Below, piece by piece: positions 1-8,741 of a DNA stretch of 58,194 bases; position 1 is the stretch's first letter; every line of letters starts with the position of its first letter. Source of the stretch: Alkalibacterium sp. 20. Its GTDB lineage: Bacteria; Bacillota; Bacilli; Lactobacillales; Carnobacteriaceae_A. Where the stretch lies: positions 1 to 58,194 of the forward strand of contig NZ_LSRN01000015.1 in the NCBI RefSeq assembly GCF_001885615.1, given 5' to 3'. The notes under the pieces were generated by a model. That model searched no databases, was not told the DNA's origin, and was given only the letters and a program-made list of their open reading frames with translations. Position numbers and translations under genes: made by a program.

Positions 1-65
1 CAAACCCAATAGTTATCTGTAGTTTACCAATATCAGAGGGAGTATTTCAATTTTTAAACAACAAA

Positions 66-123
66 AAACTGGGTCCTAAAAGTAGGGTGCTTTATTAAGC
101 GTCTACTTTATAGGATCCAGTTT
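66..123. terminator. Bidirectional Rho-independent terminator
   Basis: A long hairpin with a 13-base outer stem (AAACTGGGTCCTA pairing with TAGGATCCAGTTT, one mismatch) continues into an inner AAAGTAG/CTACTTT stem. It is flanked by A-rich and T-rich tracts, so it can stop transcripts from both sides. It ends the minus-strand DUF1002 gene. Confidence 0.8.
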
Positions 124-152
124 ATTTTTGTGATTCTGTCTTTTTTTAAATT

Positions 153-1118
153 TTAATCAAAGAATCCTCTGATTGCTTCCCAAATTTGTCTGAAAAAGTT
201 TCCAACTTGATCAATCAAACCGCTGTCTTCTGCATCTTGCCAGACATCTCCGAAACGATCTCTTATATTATTCGATAGGTTTTCAAGCTGTTCTTTAACT
301 TGTTCGGAATCGATCGCGCCGGTTTGCTGATAGCGTTCAAAGAAAGCCAACAAACGGTCGATCTGTTCTTGACTGATAACGTTCTGCAGGTCATTATTTT
401 CCAGTGCGTCATTAATGATGCGCTCGATATCCTCACGGGTTGCCAGTTCATCTTGACGCTCACGGAGTTCAGCCAATTGCTGTTTGATTTCCACGATCGC
501 CTGGTCAAAACGTGAGGTATCAAATTCTTCATTATCCGCATTTTCTTGTGCGATATTATTCGTTGTTTCAAGTTCTTCCTGAGCCACTTCCATACGGTCC
601 TGATCCAATTCTTCACCGTTTACATCAAAGGCCTTATAAATACCTGTCAAGGCGCTTTCCCCTGTGACCGGGCGAATACTTGCGACCATGATCGTTACAT
701 CTTCCACACCAGCTGTTATTGCAGCATTGGCGTACTGTTCTTCAGTAATTTGAGTAATATCGTCTGGCGTTTCGATGAGAACAGTCACGCCGTCTCCTTC
801 ACCTTCACGTTGAACCAACACTGAGGAAATCATGCTCGCTGTGTTTCCCGATCCGGTACCCAGATAATTCTGCAAATCTTCACCGGTCACATCAACACTT
901 GCTACATTTTCCATGTCATCGATACCCAGTAAATCGGCTGTTTCTGCAACCTGCGTTTCATCAAGACCGCCACCATACACATATGTAGGAAGTCCCCAGG
1001 CTTCATCGACGACACTTGTATCAATTCCTTCAGCTGCGTTTACCGTTGACATGGGCACAAGTGACAAGGCACCTAATGCCGCCACGTAAATGATTCCTCT
1101 TTTTAATTGTTCGATCAT
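153..1118 (-). CDS. DUF1002 family exported protein
   Basis: A 321-residue protein with an N-terminal signal peptide (positively charged start, hydrophobic stretch 9-22, cleavage near residues 28-29 after VNA). The body resembles the DUF1002 family of Gram-positive exported proteins, whose function is unknown. Residues about 50-160 form the conserved part. Residues about 180-290 are charged and predicted helical or coiled coil, and the tail is amphipathic and ends in aromatic residues. The ATG start has an AAAGGAG-type ribosome site a few bases upstream. The gene appears monocistronic, with a strong terminator after it and a separate reductase gene behind it. Family assignment is from recognisable sequence character; any role at the cell surface is inference. 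Confidence 0.8.
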   Translation of the reverse strand: MIEQLKRGIIYVAALGALSLVPMSTVNAAEGIDTSVVDEAWGLPTYVYGGGLDETQVAETADLLGIDDMENVASVDVTGEDLQNYLGTGSGNTASMISSVLVQREGEGDGVTVLIETPDDITQITEEQYANAAITAGVEDVTIMVASIRPVTGESALTGIYKAFDVNGEELDQDRMEVAQEELETTNNIAQENADNEEFDTSRFDQAIVEIKQQLAELRERQDELATREDIERIINDALENNDLQNVISQEQIDRLLAFFERYQQTGAIDSEQVKEQLENLSNNIRDRFGDVWQDAEDSGLIDQVGNFFRQIWEAIRGFFD

Positions 1119-1201
1119 ATTTATTCTCTCCTTTTAGGTCAATATTTTAGTCTAAATGCAAATATAGTATACCACCAACGTTCCTTTTTGACTATTCGAG
1201 C

Positions 1202-1241
1202 AAAAAAGCACTGCCTAATGTCTCTTTGGCAATGCTTTTTT
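1202..1241 (-). terminator. Rho-independent terminator of the reductase gene
   Basis: Minus-strand stem AAAAGCATTGCC pairing with GGCAGTGCTTTT, loop about 12 bases, followed by T residues. It lies 38 bases after the stop codon of the reductase gene at 1279. Confidence 0.8.
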
Positions 1242-1278
1242 CGATAAGCCTAAATCAATTGATCGCTATTAGGTTTAT

Positions 1279-1935
1279 TTAAAGTTTATTTAATGCCTCG
1301 TTAATTGTATCGTCACCGGTGACTAAATCAAATGATTTATGGTACGCTTTTTCGTTATCTAATGCAGACACAATCACTTTAGCGACATCAATTCTCGGAA
1401 CGCTAAATACTTCAGTATCTGTAATGGCGTCTTTTATGAGAACTTTACCAATGGACTCTTTATTTTCCAGCATGCCCGGACGTACAATAGTATAGTTGAG
1501 ACTTGAATCCATCAGCCACATGTCCGCAAAATGTTTGGCCACATAATAAGGTTTAAGTTCTTCACTCCATCGGTCTCGGTCGGCGGCGCCAAATGCACTT
1601 ACCATGACGAAACGCTCGATCCCGCTGGCTTTAGTGGCTTCAATTACTTTGACGGCTCCATCCAAGTCAATAAGTAGTGTTTTATCATCTCCGGTACTTC
1701 CGCCCGAACCTGCCGCAAAGACCACCGCATCAACATCATGCATGCTTTCTTTAATTTCAGCAACGGTACCTTCCAAGTCCCCTAGTCTAGCTTCGACACC
1801 TTTTTCTTTAAATTTTTCAACTTGTTCTTCTTTTCTGACAAAAGCGATCGGCGTGTGTTTGCCTTCATCCTTTAATTCATCCACTAAATGTTGCCCGATT
1901 TGACCATTTGCTCCAACAATTAATACATTCATCAT
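1279..1935 (-). CDS. NAD(P)-binding SDR-family reductase (YwnB-like)
   Basis: An atypical short-chain dehydrogenase/NmrA-like protein of about 218 residues. It begins with the Rossmann dinucleotide motif GANGQIG near residues 8-14 and keeps the YYVAK segment in mid-protein, typical of NAD(P)H-binding epimerase or reductase relatives such as YwnB/YhfK of Bacillus. The substrate is unknown. The open frame extends upstream to a TTG at 1995, but I place the start at the first of two consecutive ATGs, where an AAAGGAG ribosome site stands 5 bases upstream and the Rossmann strand begins normally. It stands alone between two terminated units. The general fold is certain; the cellular role is not. 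Confidence 0.8.
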   Translation of the reverse strand: MMNVLIVGANGQIGQHLVDELKDEGKHTPIAFVRKEEQVEKFKEKGVEARLGDLEGTVAEIKESMHDVDAVVFAAGSGGSTGDDKTLLIDLDGAVKVIEATKASGIERFVMVSAFGAADRDRWSEELKPYYVAKHFADMWLMDSSLNYTIVRPGMLENKESIGKVLIKDAITDTEVFSVPRIDVAKVIVSALDNEKAYHKSFDLVTGDDTINEALNKL

Positions 1936-2083
1936 TATCGCTCCTTTAATTTTTCTCTCTGTTATTACCATAACAAAAGAAGAAAGATTAACCAAAAAGA
2001 ACGATTCAGTCTGACGAGCATTATAAATAAAATATATATGTTTATTTCTGCTATTCAGTACGTTAAGACGTCAAGTCGTTTCT

Positions 2084-2789
2084 TTACTGTTTATACTTCT
2101 CGATATAACTTTCAAGTCTACTTCTTGTCGGTAAGCCTTCGTTATCTCCTGCGTGCTGAACTTGGAGTGATCCAATAGCAATAGCATTTGCATAGACTGC
2201 CGCTTCAGTCCAGGAACATCCGTCCAAGTAGGCGTGGATGATCCCAACCGCAAAGCCGTCTCCGGCATCGACCGTATCTATGACTTTATCGACTTTAAAT
2301 CCTTTAACGTTTATTGTGTCTTTGCCTTTTTCAGTGACAAAGGCTCCATGAGCAACACTTTTCGTTATGACTGACTGCCGGCGGGATCCCCGTAACGTGC
2401 AGGAGTTTGACAGATGAAACATCCACTTCTTTGATATCATCCACTGATAAAGTTGTAAATGCACTGCATCTCCGGTAATAAGCTGTTATTGGGTCTCCGT
2501 CACTTACTTTATTTTTCAGCATCAAACCTGTTTCGTGATCGTTTGAAAAAAGCACATGACTGGTGTCTATTTTTTCTGCATTCAGAAAATCTAAAATGTG
2601 TTCTCCAATGGGATCTCTACCTAATTTCGTCACATACTTAACCGTATGATCGAGACTTGACAATCCAACCCCTACATTCAGTTCTGCTCCCGCCACAGAA
2701 CGATTGAAACGAAATACATCTTTAACTGCGCCATACTCCTGGGCACTAAATAAGCCCATCGATTCTCCAATTAATACAACACTAGCCAT
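2084..2789 (-). pseudogene. 2-keto-3-deoxygluconate kinase (PfkB family), internally deleted and frameshifted
   Basis: The upstream part encodes a normal PfkB-type N-terminus (SVVLIGESMGLF, then the sugar-binding strand through LLHVTGIPPA at about residue 137) and then runs out of frame. The matching C-terminal part, in another frame, carries GAFVTEKGK, then DTVDAGDGFAVG and a normal KdgK-like tail. About 80-90 residues that should link the halves are absent, and the frame changes at about 2370. The catalytic GAGD motif has become DAGD. A family member is about 310-340 residues long; these pieces sum to roughly 230. It would phosphorylate KDG (2-keto-3-deoxygluconate) to KDPG for the aldolase encoded just upstream. 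The start is taken at ATG 2789, 11 bases after the aldolase stop. Certainly inactive as written. Confidence 0.85.
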
Positions 2790-2799
2790 TTTGCACATC

Positions 2800-3440
2800 C
2801 TAGTTTAAGTCATGATATTTATCGACAAATGCCTGAGCATTTTCAGTCACACTAACATATCCTTTTTCTTTCAAATCTTTTGTTAATGCACTTCCAATCC
2901 CGACTGCCCACGCACCATTTTCCATCCACTGATCCATGTTGTCCAGACTTACACCACCTGAAGGTATCATTTCCACATGCGGAATAGGACCGTGCACATT
3001 TTTAATGAATGCAGGGCCTAAATTTCCTCCTGGGAAGACTCTAACCACTTCAACACCCGTTGCCATGGCATCGCGACTTCTGTTACTGTGCCGCATCCTG
3101 GCAGATAAGGAACTGCATACGTGTTGCAGATGGATGATATTTCCGGGACAAAGTTCGGACTGACGATGAATTCTGCTCCGGCAATGATGGCAATACGTGC
3201 AGTGATGGCATCCATAACTGTTCCGGCACCGACGACCATATCCGTATCCGCAAATTGTTTCGCCAATGTTTTAATTGAATCGTCCGCTTGAGGTGTTGTG
3301 AAAGTTACTTCAATGTTTTTTATACCACCTTCATAAATGGCTTCAGAGATCATTGTTGCATCTTTTGCTGAATTACCTCGAATCACAGCAAATAAGTAAT
3401 TATCTTTTAATTGAGATAAAATCTTCTGTTTTTTAGTCAT
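2800..3440 (-). pseudogene. KDPG/KHG aldolase, single-base frameshift
   Basis: Two overlapping frames together make one complete bifunctional 2-keto-3-deoxy-6-phosphogluconate/4-hydroxy-2-oxoglutarate aldolase of about 213 residues. The first frame carries the N-terminal barrel with IEVTFTTP, VVGAGTV and YLPGCGTVTEVA. The second resumes with MATGVEVVRVFPGG, IPSGGV and WAVGIGSALTK. The switch is in the stretch 3062-3078: loss of one base after GAAGTCGCGA would explain it. The first frame ends 140 residues in, before the phosphate-binding strand, so the product should be inactive unless the break is a sequencing error. The enzyme splits KDPG into pyruvate and glyceraldehyde-3-phosphate. The kinase gene follows 11 bases later and is also broken. 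Confidence 0.85.
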
Positions 3441-3449
3441 GATTTCCTC

Positions 3450-3530
3450 CTATTTACTTTCTACTTGCATATCAGCATAAAGCTCCCTTAAAATGAGCTC
3501 TATCAAATTTATCGCTTTTTCAAGACTCAT
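3450..3530 (-). CDS. Possible 26-residue peptide between fbp and the aldolase
   Basis: An ATG directly follows the TAA of fbp and opens 26 codons (MSLEKAINLIELILREL then a short tail), closing with a TAG whose last base abuts the GGAGG of the aldolase gene. The peptide would be an amphipathic helix. Spacing suggests translational coupling that keeps ribosomes moving from fbp to the aldolase, or the N-terminal stub of a lost gene. I do not recognise it, and there is no independent ribosome site. Confidence 0.3.
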   Translation of the reverse strand: MSLEKAINLIELILRELYADMQVESK

Positions 3531-5474
3531 TTAGTCCGCTATCGATGTGTCCTGTGAATCAATGTATTGAACAACTTCCAGTAATATATCGATTTGTTTC
3601 TGGATGGCTAGTCCGATCGTTGTATCTTTGATCAATGTTCTTTCTAATTTTCCATCTATCACATGCTTCAAGCTTGTTTCATCTTTCCCCCGATTGAACA
3701 ACTCTGAGACAGCTTCAAAGGGCTGGTGTGTCACGATTTGAAACCCATATGAGTTATTTAGTAATGAGTAACCCGCGATCCCCGTTGCTTCCCGGTAAGC
3801 TTCGTTCATACCGCCATCGATGACAATTAAACGATCGCCCGCTTTAATTGGACTTTCCCCTTTTTTCACTTCTATAGGCGTGTGTCCGTTCACTATTTTA
3901 GCACTTGTGTTTTCCAGTCCGAATGAATGCAATATTTTTTCGACTACTTTTTCATTTTCTCTTAAACTAAAATAAGCATTTCGTTCCTCTTTGTGTGTTT
4001 CAGTATCATCTATATAATACCGCTCAAATGTCGTCATCTTATTTCTGCCAAATAAAGGTGATTTATCACCAGCCCACGCATACCATAGGACATCTGTCGC
4101 ATAATCATCACTAGTGTGAGGTGATTTGGCTGCTTTTCTGACGTATTGGTCAAAGGTGTCCAGCATTTCTTTTCCAGCTACTTTATTACCCTCAAGTTCA
4201 ATCGACTGAAAATCGCCATTTTCATCCATCGGCAAACACCCATGATACAATAAATGACCATTATAGATTAGATACATTCTTCCTTTTTCAAGCAGGAAAG
4301 TAATATAGTCTTTAATTTTCACGGATCGCTGAAAACTGTCAATCAAAGTACTGACAATATGTTCCTCTTCACTGGATAGCTGATTAGGTTGCTCTTCACT
4401 AATTTGATTATATGGAAAATCAGTTAAGGACCAGTTCTTTCCATCAATTTCAACAACCTGTTTCTCTTTATCTATTTTTTCTAAAAGACATCGCTTGGAC
4501 ATTTGAAACTCTGGTCGTCTTTCGATGATCTGTTCTTCCAGTTTAAATTGAATGACCGCCAAAGCATGATGTGCTTTGGTCAGCAGTTCTTCACTCTCTT
4601 CTATCAATAAAGAAGCTGTTTTAGACCCTTTGGGTTTGAATGCGTCAGACACTTTATAATTTTCTTCTGCATGCAGAAAAAGGGGTCTCAAATTCAAGCC
4701 ATATGTTTTTTCCAGCTCAAATAAATAACCATATCGTGCTGCAATGCGCAAGAGTGTGATCAAGTTTACGTTGGAACCGAAACGTGCACCCATCCATAGC
4801 AAATCATGATTTCCCCACTGCACATCGACGGAATGATGTTTAATCAGTTTCTCCATCACACGGTCTTCCCCGCTCGAGCGATCGAATATATCTCCAACTA
4901 AATGCAGATGATCGATGACCAACCGCTGAATGACTTCGCTCAAGGCGATAATAAAAGACTCTGCCTGATTCAGACTTATCAACCGATTCAGAATGTTTTT
5001 ATAATACAAATTCTTTTTTTTCTGATTAAAATCCGTGTATAAAAGTTCTTCGATAATATAGGTGTACTTTTCGGGCAGGGCTTTTCTAAGTTTTGACCGT
5101 GTATACTTGACCGCGCAAAAACCCATAAATTCCACCATATTTATGATCGTATCTGCATACCATTCATCATCTTTAACGACCTCAAAATGATCATGTTTCA
5201 GCGCATATTTCGGATAACTAATAAGCAGGCTAAACCAGTCTTTCTGTTCGGTCGTCCACTGATCCCCATAGTGATTTTCGATTTTTTCCCGAACATTACC
5301 GGCCCCAGTACGCAAAATGTGTTCGAACGCCTGAGAAGACCCATGAACATCCGAAAGATATAACTCTGTCCCTTTAGGTAAGTTCTGTATGGCTTCCAGG
5401 TTAATGAGTTCAGTGTAGACCGCTTCTGGTGTCGAATATTTTTCTCTAAGTAAGTTTAAATAGTTTTGATCCAT
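3531..5474 (-). CDS. fbp: Fructose-1,6-bisphosphatase, class III
   Basis: An intact 647-residue class III fructose-1,6-bisphosphatase, the large Firmicutes type with a calcineurin-like metallophosphatase core. Metal-binding motifs are visible in order: LYLSDVHGS near residue 40, HLVGDIFDRS near 195, VQWGNHDLLWMG near 220, and NGHTPIEVKKGE plus VIDGGM in the C-terminal third. It hydrolyses fructose-1,6-bisphosphate to fructose-6-phosphate in gluconeogenesis, in the cytoplasm. The ATG has a GGAGGGT ribosome site. It lies between the remains of hexuronate-degradation genes in the same direction. This fits, because growth on KDG-derived triose needs a route back to hexose phosphate. Unlike its neighbours it shows no damage. 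Confidence 0.95.
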   Translation of the reverse strand: MDQNYLNLLREKYSTPEAVYTELINLEAIQNLPKGTELYLSDVHGSSQAFEHILRTGAGNVREKIENHYGDQWTTEQKDWFSLLISYPKYALKHDHFEVVKDDEWYADTIINMVEFMGFCAVKYTRSKLRKALPEKYTYIIEELLYTDFNQKKKNLYYKNILNRLISLNQAESFIIALSEVIQRLVIDHLHLVGDIFDRSSGEDRVMEKLIKHHSVDVQWGNHDLLWMGARFGSNVNLITLLRIAARYGYLFELEKTYGLNLRPLFLHAEENYKVSDAFKPKGSKTASLLIEESEELLTKAHHALAVIQFKLEEQIIERRPEFQMSKRCLLEKIDKEKQVVEIDGKNWSLTDFPYNQISEEQPNQLSSEEEHIVSTLIDSFQRSVKIKDYITFLLEKGRMYLIYNGHLLYHGCLPMDENGDFQSIELEGNKVAGKEMLDTFDQYVRKAAKSPHTSDDYATDVLWYAWAGDKSPLFGRNKMTTFERYYIDDTETHKEERNAYFSLRENEKVVEKILHSFGLENTSAKIVNGHTPIEVKKGESPIKAGDRLIVIDGGMNEAYREATGIAGYSLLNNSYGFQIVTHQPFEAVSELFNRGKDETSLKHVIDGKLERTLIKDTTIGLAIQKQIDILLEVVQYIDSQDTSIAD

Positions 5475-5542
5475 TTTTACCCTCCAGATTGCCCCAAGAT
5501 ATTTTTGAAAAAAGAGGCCGTTTTTTTAATAGTACAAGAGAC

Positions 5543-5725
5543 TTAAACGCCTGAATCTGCTTTAAATCCGCAGTCAATCGGTCAAACGACGCCATTGACA
5601 AAACTGGCTGTTTTTTCATCAGTCAAGAATAGTAAGCCACCGACCAATTCTTCACCTTCACCGAATCGGACCATTGGCGTGTTGTTTAAAATTTTGTTTG
5701 CACGATTTGAAAATAAATGATAATA
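5543..5725 (-). pseudogene. 3' remnant of an SDR-type D-mannonate oxidoreductase (UxuB-like)
   Basis: On the minus strand a decayed reading frame gives the C-terminal end of a short-chain dehydrogenase: RANKILNNTPMVRFGEGEEL, then LLFLTDEKTASFVNGVV, an in-frame TGA, and PIDCGFKADSGV. This matches the ending of the SDR family that reduces fructuronate to mannonate or acts as gluconate 5-dehydrogenase (TPMGRFG, SSFVTGVV, PVDGGF, YSGV). The usual DGGF has become DCGF. The first three quarters, including the Rossmann fold and the catalytic Tyr-Lys, are missing. It lies directly behind the GntR gene, as uxuB would in a hexuronate operon. Too short for standard gene finding; recognition is by motif only. 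Confidence 0.75.
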
Positions 5726-5766
5726 GTCTTTTATCTGTCTATTTATCACATTCATACTATCATTTC

Positions 5767-6474
5767 TTATAAAATATCGTAGTGCGCTTCGTTTAGATCC
5801 TGAACAGTTTCTTCTAAAAAGAATTCAGGGTATTTCTCGATGATATTGGATTGAGAACGCACCATAAAGTGAATATGACTTACAATTAGATCTTTTACCT
5901 CTTCCGTTTTTTTTGATTTGATCGCACGTAAAAGTTCTTTATGTTCTTCCAGTATCGGGTTATAGTCAAAGGTAATGTTTTTTAAATGTAACCATCTGAA
6001 GCGATCCAAATGAACACTAAACTCTTTGATCCAGTTCCATATCTGACCTTTTCCGACAATGTCATAACATGCGCGGTGGAATTCATTATCTAAATCATGG
6101 TAGCTGGAGATGTTTCCTTTTTCGAATTCCACCTTCTGATCATCCAAAATAACCTGTAACCGTTGCTCGGCTTTTTTATCCATATTGGCACTTAATTCGA
6201 CCATGACTTCTTTCTCCACACATTCTCTGACGAAACGTGAATGAACGGCCTGGCTCATATCAATCTTTGAAACATAGGTCCCCGATTGAGGAAATGTATA
6301 TACTAGTCCTTGTTTCTTCAATTGTTTGAGCGATTCCCGAATAGGTGTGCGGCCAACGCCTAATAACTCCATTAATTTTGATTCCGAGATTTTTTGACCT
6401 GGATATAAATCTGTTTTTATGATCATTTCCCGTAATTTTTCGTACGTTTGATCTTGTAAGGTTATATTTTGCAT
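5767..6474 (-). CDS. GntR-family regulator, FadR/FCD subgroup
   Basis: A 235-residue transcription factor. Residues about 8-70 form the winged helix-turn-helix (YEKLREMIIKTDLYPGQKIS, then GVGRTPIRESLKQL). The rest is the all-helical FCD effector domain, with the His/Asp positions expected for metal and ligand binding (DLDNEFHRACYD near residue 128, LEEHKELLRAI near 177). FCD regulators next to KDG or hexuronate genes usually respond to sugar acids. Here the intact regulator heads a locus whose enzymes are broken, so it may now control only fbp or itself. The ATG start has an AAAGGAG ribosome site. A palindromic site lies 29 bases upstream. Confidence 0.88.
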   Translation of the reverse strand: MQNITLQDQTYEKLREMIIKTDLYPGQKISESKLMELLGVGRTPIRESLKQLKKQGLVYTFPQSGTYVSKIDMSQAVHSRFVRECVEKEVMVELSANMDKKAEQRLQVILDDQKVEFEKGNISSYHDLDNEFHRACYDIVGKGQIWNWIKEFSVHLDRFRWLHLKNITFDYNPILEEHKELLRAIKSKKTEEVKDLIVSHIHFMVRSQSNIIEKYPEFFLEETVQDLNEAHYDIL

Positions 6475-6502
6475 AGTCTAACTCCTTTATGTAATCGCTA
6501 AC

Positions 6503-6512
6503 TTGTATACTA
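6503..6512. promoter_or_regulatory. Candidate GntR-type operator
   Basis: TTGTATACTA fits the TNGTNNACNA core bound by many FCD-type GntR proteins and sits just upstream of the regulator gene, overlapping its likely -10 (TATACA on the minus strand). The same string class also arises in ordinary extended -10 promoters elsewhere in the window, so support is only moderate. Confidence 0.4.
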
Positions 6513-6651
6513 ATATCTAAGAATATAACACAAACCAGATTATGATGTTAGTGCTTATTCTGTTTTTGAAAAAAACAAAATAACAACTAAATGTTTCGTT
6601 GAAGTTGACGGAAACTGCTCTTGTTCTATATGAGGTAATATTTCCCTCAAC

Positions 6652-6702
6652 AAAAAAAGTAGAAATCCTCTAAACAGAACCTGTTTAAAGGCTTTCTACT
6701 TT
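6652..6702 (-). terminator. Rho-independent terminator of the DUF2207 gene
   Basis: Minus-strand stem AAGTAGAAA with TTTCTACTT closes over an inner AAACAG/CTGTTT pair and is followed by seven T residues. It begins about 20 bases after the stop codon. Confidence 0.85.
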
Positions 6703-6725
6703 GAATATATTGTTCAGTTCTCTTG

Positions 6726-8438
6726 TTATCGGACGCCCCCGCCGTCGCCTCCGATAGCTCCACCACCGCCACCGATAGACGTTGCACCACCTGTACCACC
6801 GGTGTTCGTATACCCACCATTGGAAAGTCCAGTATGAACGCTCGCTGACATCATATGCAGGCCGTAATAACCGGAATAAAAGTACGGCAGTCCTTCAACT
6901 TCCTGGTTTGTCCATTCCGGAACAACTTCTTCTAACTGATCGATCATCTTTTCCTCTTTTCCATATAAGCTTGCCCAGATCAGGAAATCTTTTTCTTCGA
7001 TCAACTGACGGTAAGAAAGTGACGCATCTTTTTCCAAGGCTTTAATATGGTTTTCAAACTGAGTCAACTGATCATATAATTTCTGACCTTTTTTAGTCGT
7101 ACTCATGAACGGTATTTTCATTTTAAAGAAGTGCACTTCTTTTTCTATCAAGTAGCCTTCTTTTATCAAGACGGCTTCCGATTCATCCAGCAGACTTTGC
7201 TGCAAGGCATACAGTTTTTCGCCATTTTTCTCGGCCCAATTGGTCATTTCTTTATTTGTTATCTGGTTATTGTCATTCAACGCGTTCAAAAACAGTTCCC
7301 ACAAGTCATTTTCGAACTGTGAAGAGTTGAAACTGTTCTCTCTCTTCAATTGAAAGGCTTTAGGAAAAAAGGTCAACAGTGTGCGTTCTTTTTTGCCTTT
7401 CTCTGCTGTATCCGTCTCAATATAAATGACTTTTTCTTTCGACCACTTTAATAGATAAGCAAAGATGTACTGTTCATATGTCCCTTTTTGAAGCTGTTGT
7501 AGAAAAAATACTATGTCTGTTAGTTCGCCGTCTTTATAAGGAATAACTGTATGCATCAATCCTTTATTGCGTTTACGCTGTGCATAACCCGTCGGCACTT
7601 TTCCTTTTTCTTTCTTCTTGGCATCAATTTTAAACAAAGCAAATATGAAGGCGCCGAACCCCGCCAGCAAAGTTCCGAATAAGCCGATAAGAATGGAGCT
7701 GTCAAAATCATCTTCCGTTCCACCTCGAGTGGTTTCGGCTTCGGCCCTTTCAAGCTGTTCAGCCAGGGTCTCGTTTACGTAATAGGAAGGAATAAATGAA
7801 TCATTCAAAAAATGCATCAAGACCGCTACGGGACGATTCGCTTCGACACCGCCTTCTGAATAAGACCGCAACACACCATTGTCGAGTTGGACGTTCCCTT
7901 GATATCCGAATCCCCAAAGCCGCGTGTGTTCTTCGGTGAAGGCTTGCGGTCCGTTAATTTCGATCGTTAAATACTCGGGTTCCAGTTCTCCAAATCTATT
8001 AAAGTCCCAAAATAATGCCTGACCGTCATCTAATTGTCTGACTATATTGGTTACAGTGTAGGACAGTGTGTAAGACTGTTCACCATAATCCCCTATGCCC
8101 CAGACAAGTTCGACGCCATCACGTGTTTCCAAGATGCCGTAAGTCCCGGCTTTTTCTTCTCGCGAGCGCTCCGAGTCCCATTCATCGTCCTCAGTCAAGC
8201 CCTCTACTTGAAAGTCGATCACTTCTAACCCGTCTTCTTCTTGAATCACGATATAGTTTTCTGTCCCGCTTTCCAAGATCACACGTCTGCGTTCAGTGAT
8301 CACACCCGTTCCATTTTCCAGCAATTCGACAGAAACTGCCATCTCAACCAATTCATTGTCTTTTGCATACACCGTTTGGGATCGAAACGTCACTAAAATC
8401 AATGCGAAGAGCCCCCAACCTAACCAACCTTTTCTCAT
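6726..8438 (-). CDS. DUF2207 domain membrane protein with Gly-rich tail
   Basis: A predicted secreted/membrane protein of 570 residues. It has a signal peptide (about 1-25), an extracellular beta-rich DUF2207 region (about 30-240), one transmembrane helix near 250-270 (SSILIGLFGTLLAGFGAFIF), a cytoplasmic part of about 280 residues, and a Gly-rich C-terminus with SIGGGGGAIGGDGGG. This arrangement is typical of the DUF2207 family of Firmicutes and Actinobacteria, whose function is unknown. The frame opens 5 codons earlier, but GGAGG stands 8 bases before the ATG at 8438, which is therefore preferred. It has its own terminator. Confidence 0.85.
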   Translation of the reverse strand: MRKGWLGWGLFALILVTFRSQTVYAKDNELVEMAVSVELLENGTGVITERRRVILESGTENYIVIQEEDGLEVIDFQVEGLTEDDEWDSERSREEKAGTYGILETRDGVELVWGIGDYGEQSYTLSYTVTNIVRQLDDGQALFWDFNRFGELEPEYLTIEINGPQAFTEEHTRLWGFGYQGNVQLDNGVLRSYSEGGVEANRPVAVLMHFLNDSFIPSYYVNETLAEQLERAEAETTRGGTEDDFDSSILIGLFGTLLAGFGAFIFALFKIDAKKKEKGKVPTGYAQRKRNKGLMHTVIPYKDGELTDIVFFLQQLQKGTYEQYIFAYLLKWSKEKVIYIETDTAEKGKKERTLLTFFPKAFQLKRENSFNSSQFENDLWELFLNALNDNNQITNKEMTNWAEKNGEKLYALQQSLLDESEAVLIKEGYLIEKEVHFFKMKIPFMSTTKKGQKLYDQLTQFENHIKALEKDASLSYRQLIEEKDFLIWASLYGKEEKMIDQLEEVVPEWTNQEVEGLPYFYSGYYGLHMMSASVHTGLSNGGYTNTGGTGGATSIGGGGGAIGGDGGGVR

Positions 8439-8540
8439 CAGTACGTCCTCCATTTTTTTCTCTTGATACTAGTATATAAAAGATAGGTATTCATAATAAC
8501 GGTCTTAGGACTGATTTTTCATAAATTGATCGAAAAAGGT

Positions 8541-8723
8541 TTATTTATTCCAATTCCCCGGACTCCAAAGCGTACCATCCAGTTCTCCCTGCAGCTGTTC
8601 TCTCCGCTTTTCCTGTTCTTGCAGCAGTTCTTTAGTCGCTTGAAGAAGTGCTTTTTGCTTGTAATCCCGACTTTCTTCAAATAATTTCTCCAACTGATTC
8701 ATCAACCATTGCTTGTCTTCCAT
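8541..8723 (-). CDS. Small charged hypothetical protein
   Basis: A 60-residue protein rich in Gln, Glu, Lys and Leu, almost wholly predicted helix (QLEKLFEESRDYKQKALLQA in the middle), ending in the distinct GTLWSPGNWNK. No domain recognised and no signal peptide. It starts 18 bases behind the flavoprotein gene on the same strand, so the two are probably co-transcribed. The helical Gln/Glu pattern suggests a coiled-coil or oligomerising protein, but this is inference. Confidence 0.55.
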   Translation of the reverse strand: MEDKQWLMNQLEKLFEESRDYKQKALLQATKELLQEQEKRREQLQGELDGTLWSPGNWNK

Positions 8724-8741
8724 ACGTTCACTCTTCTTCCT

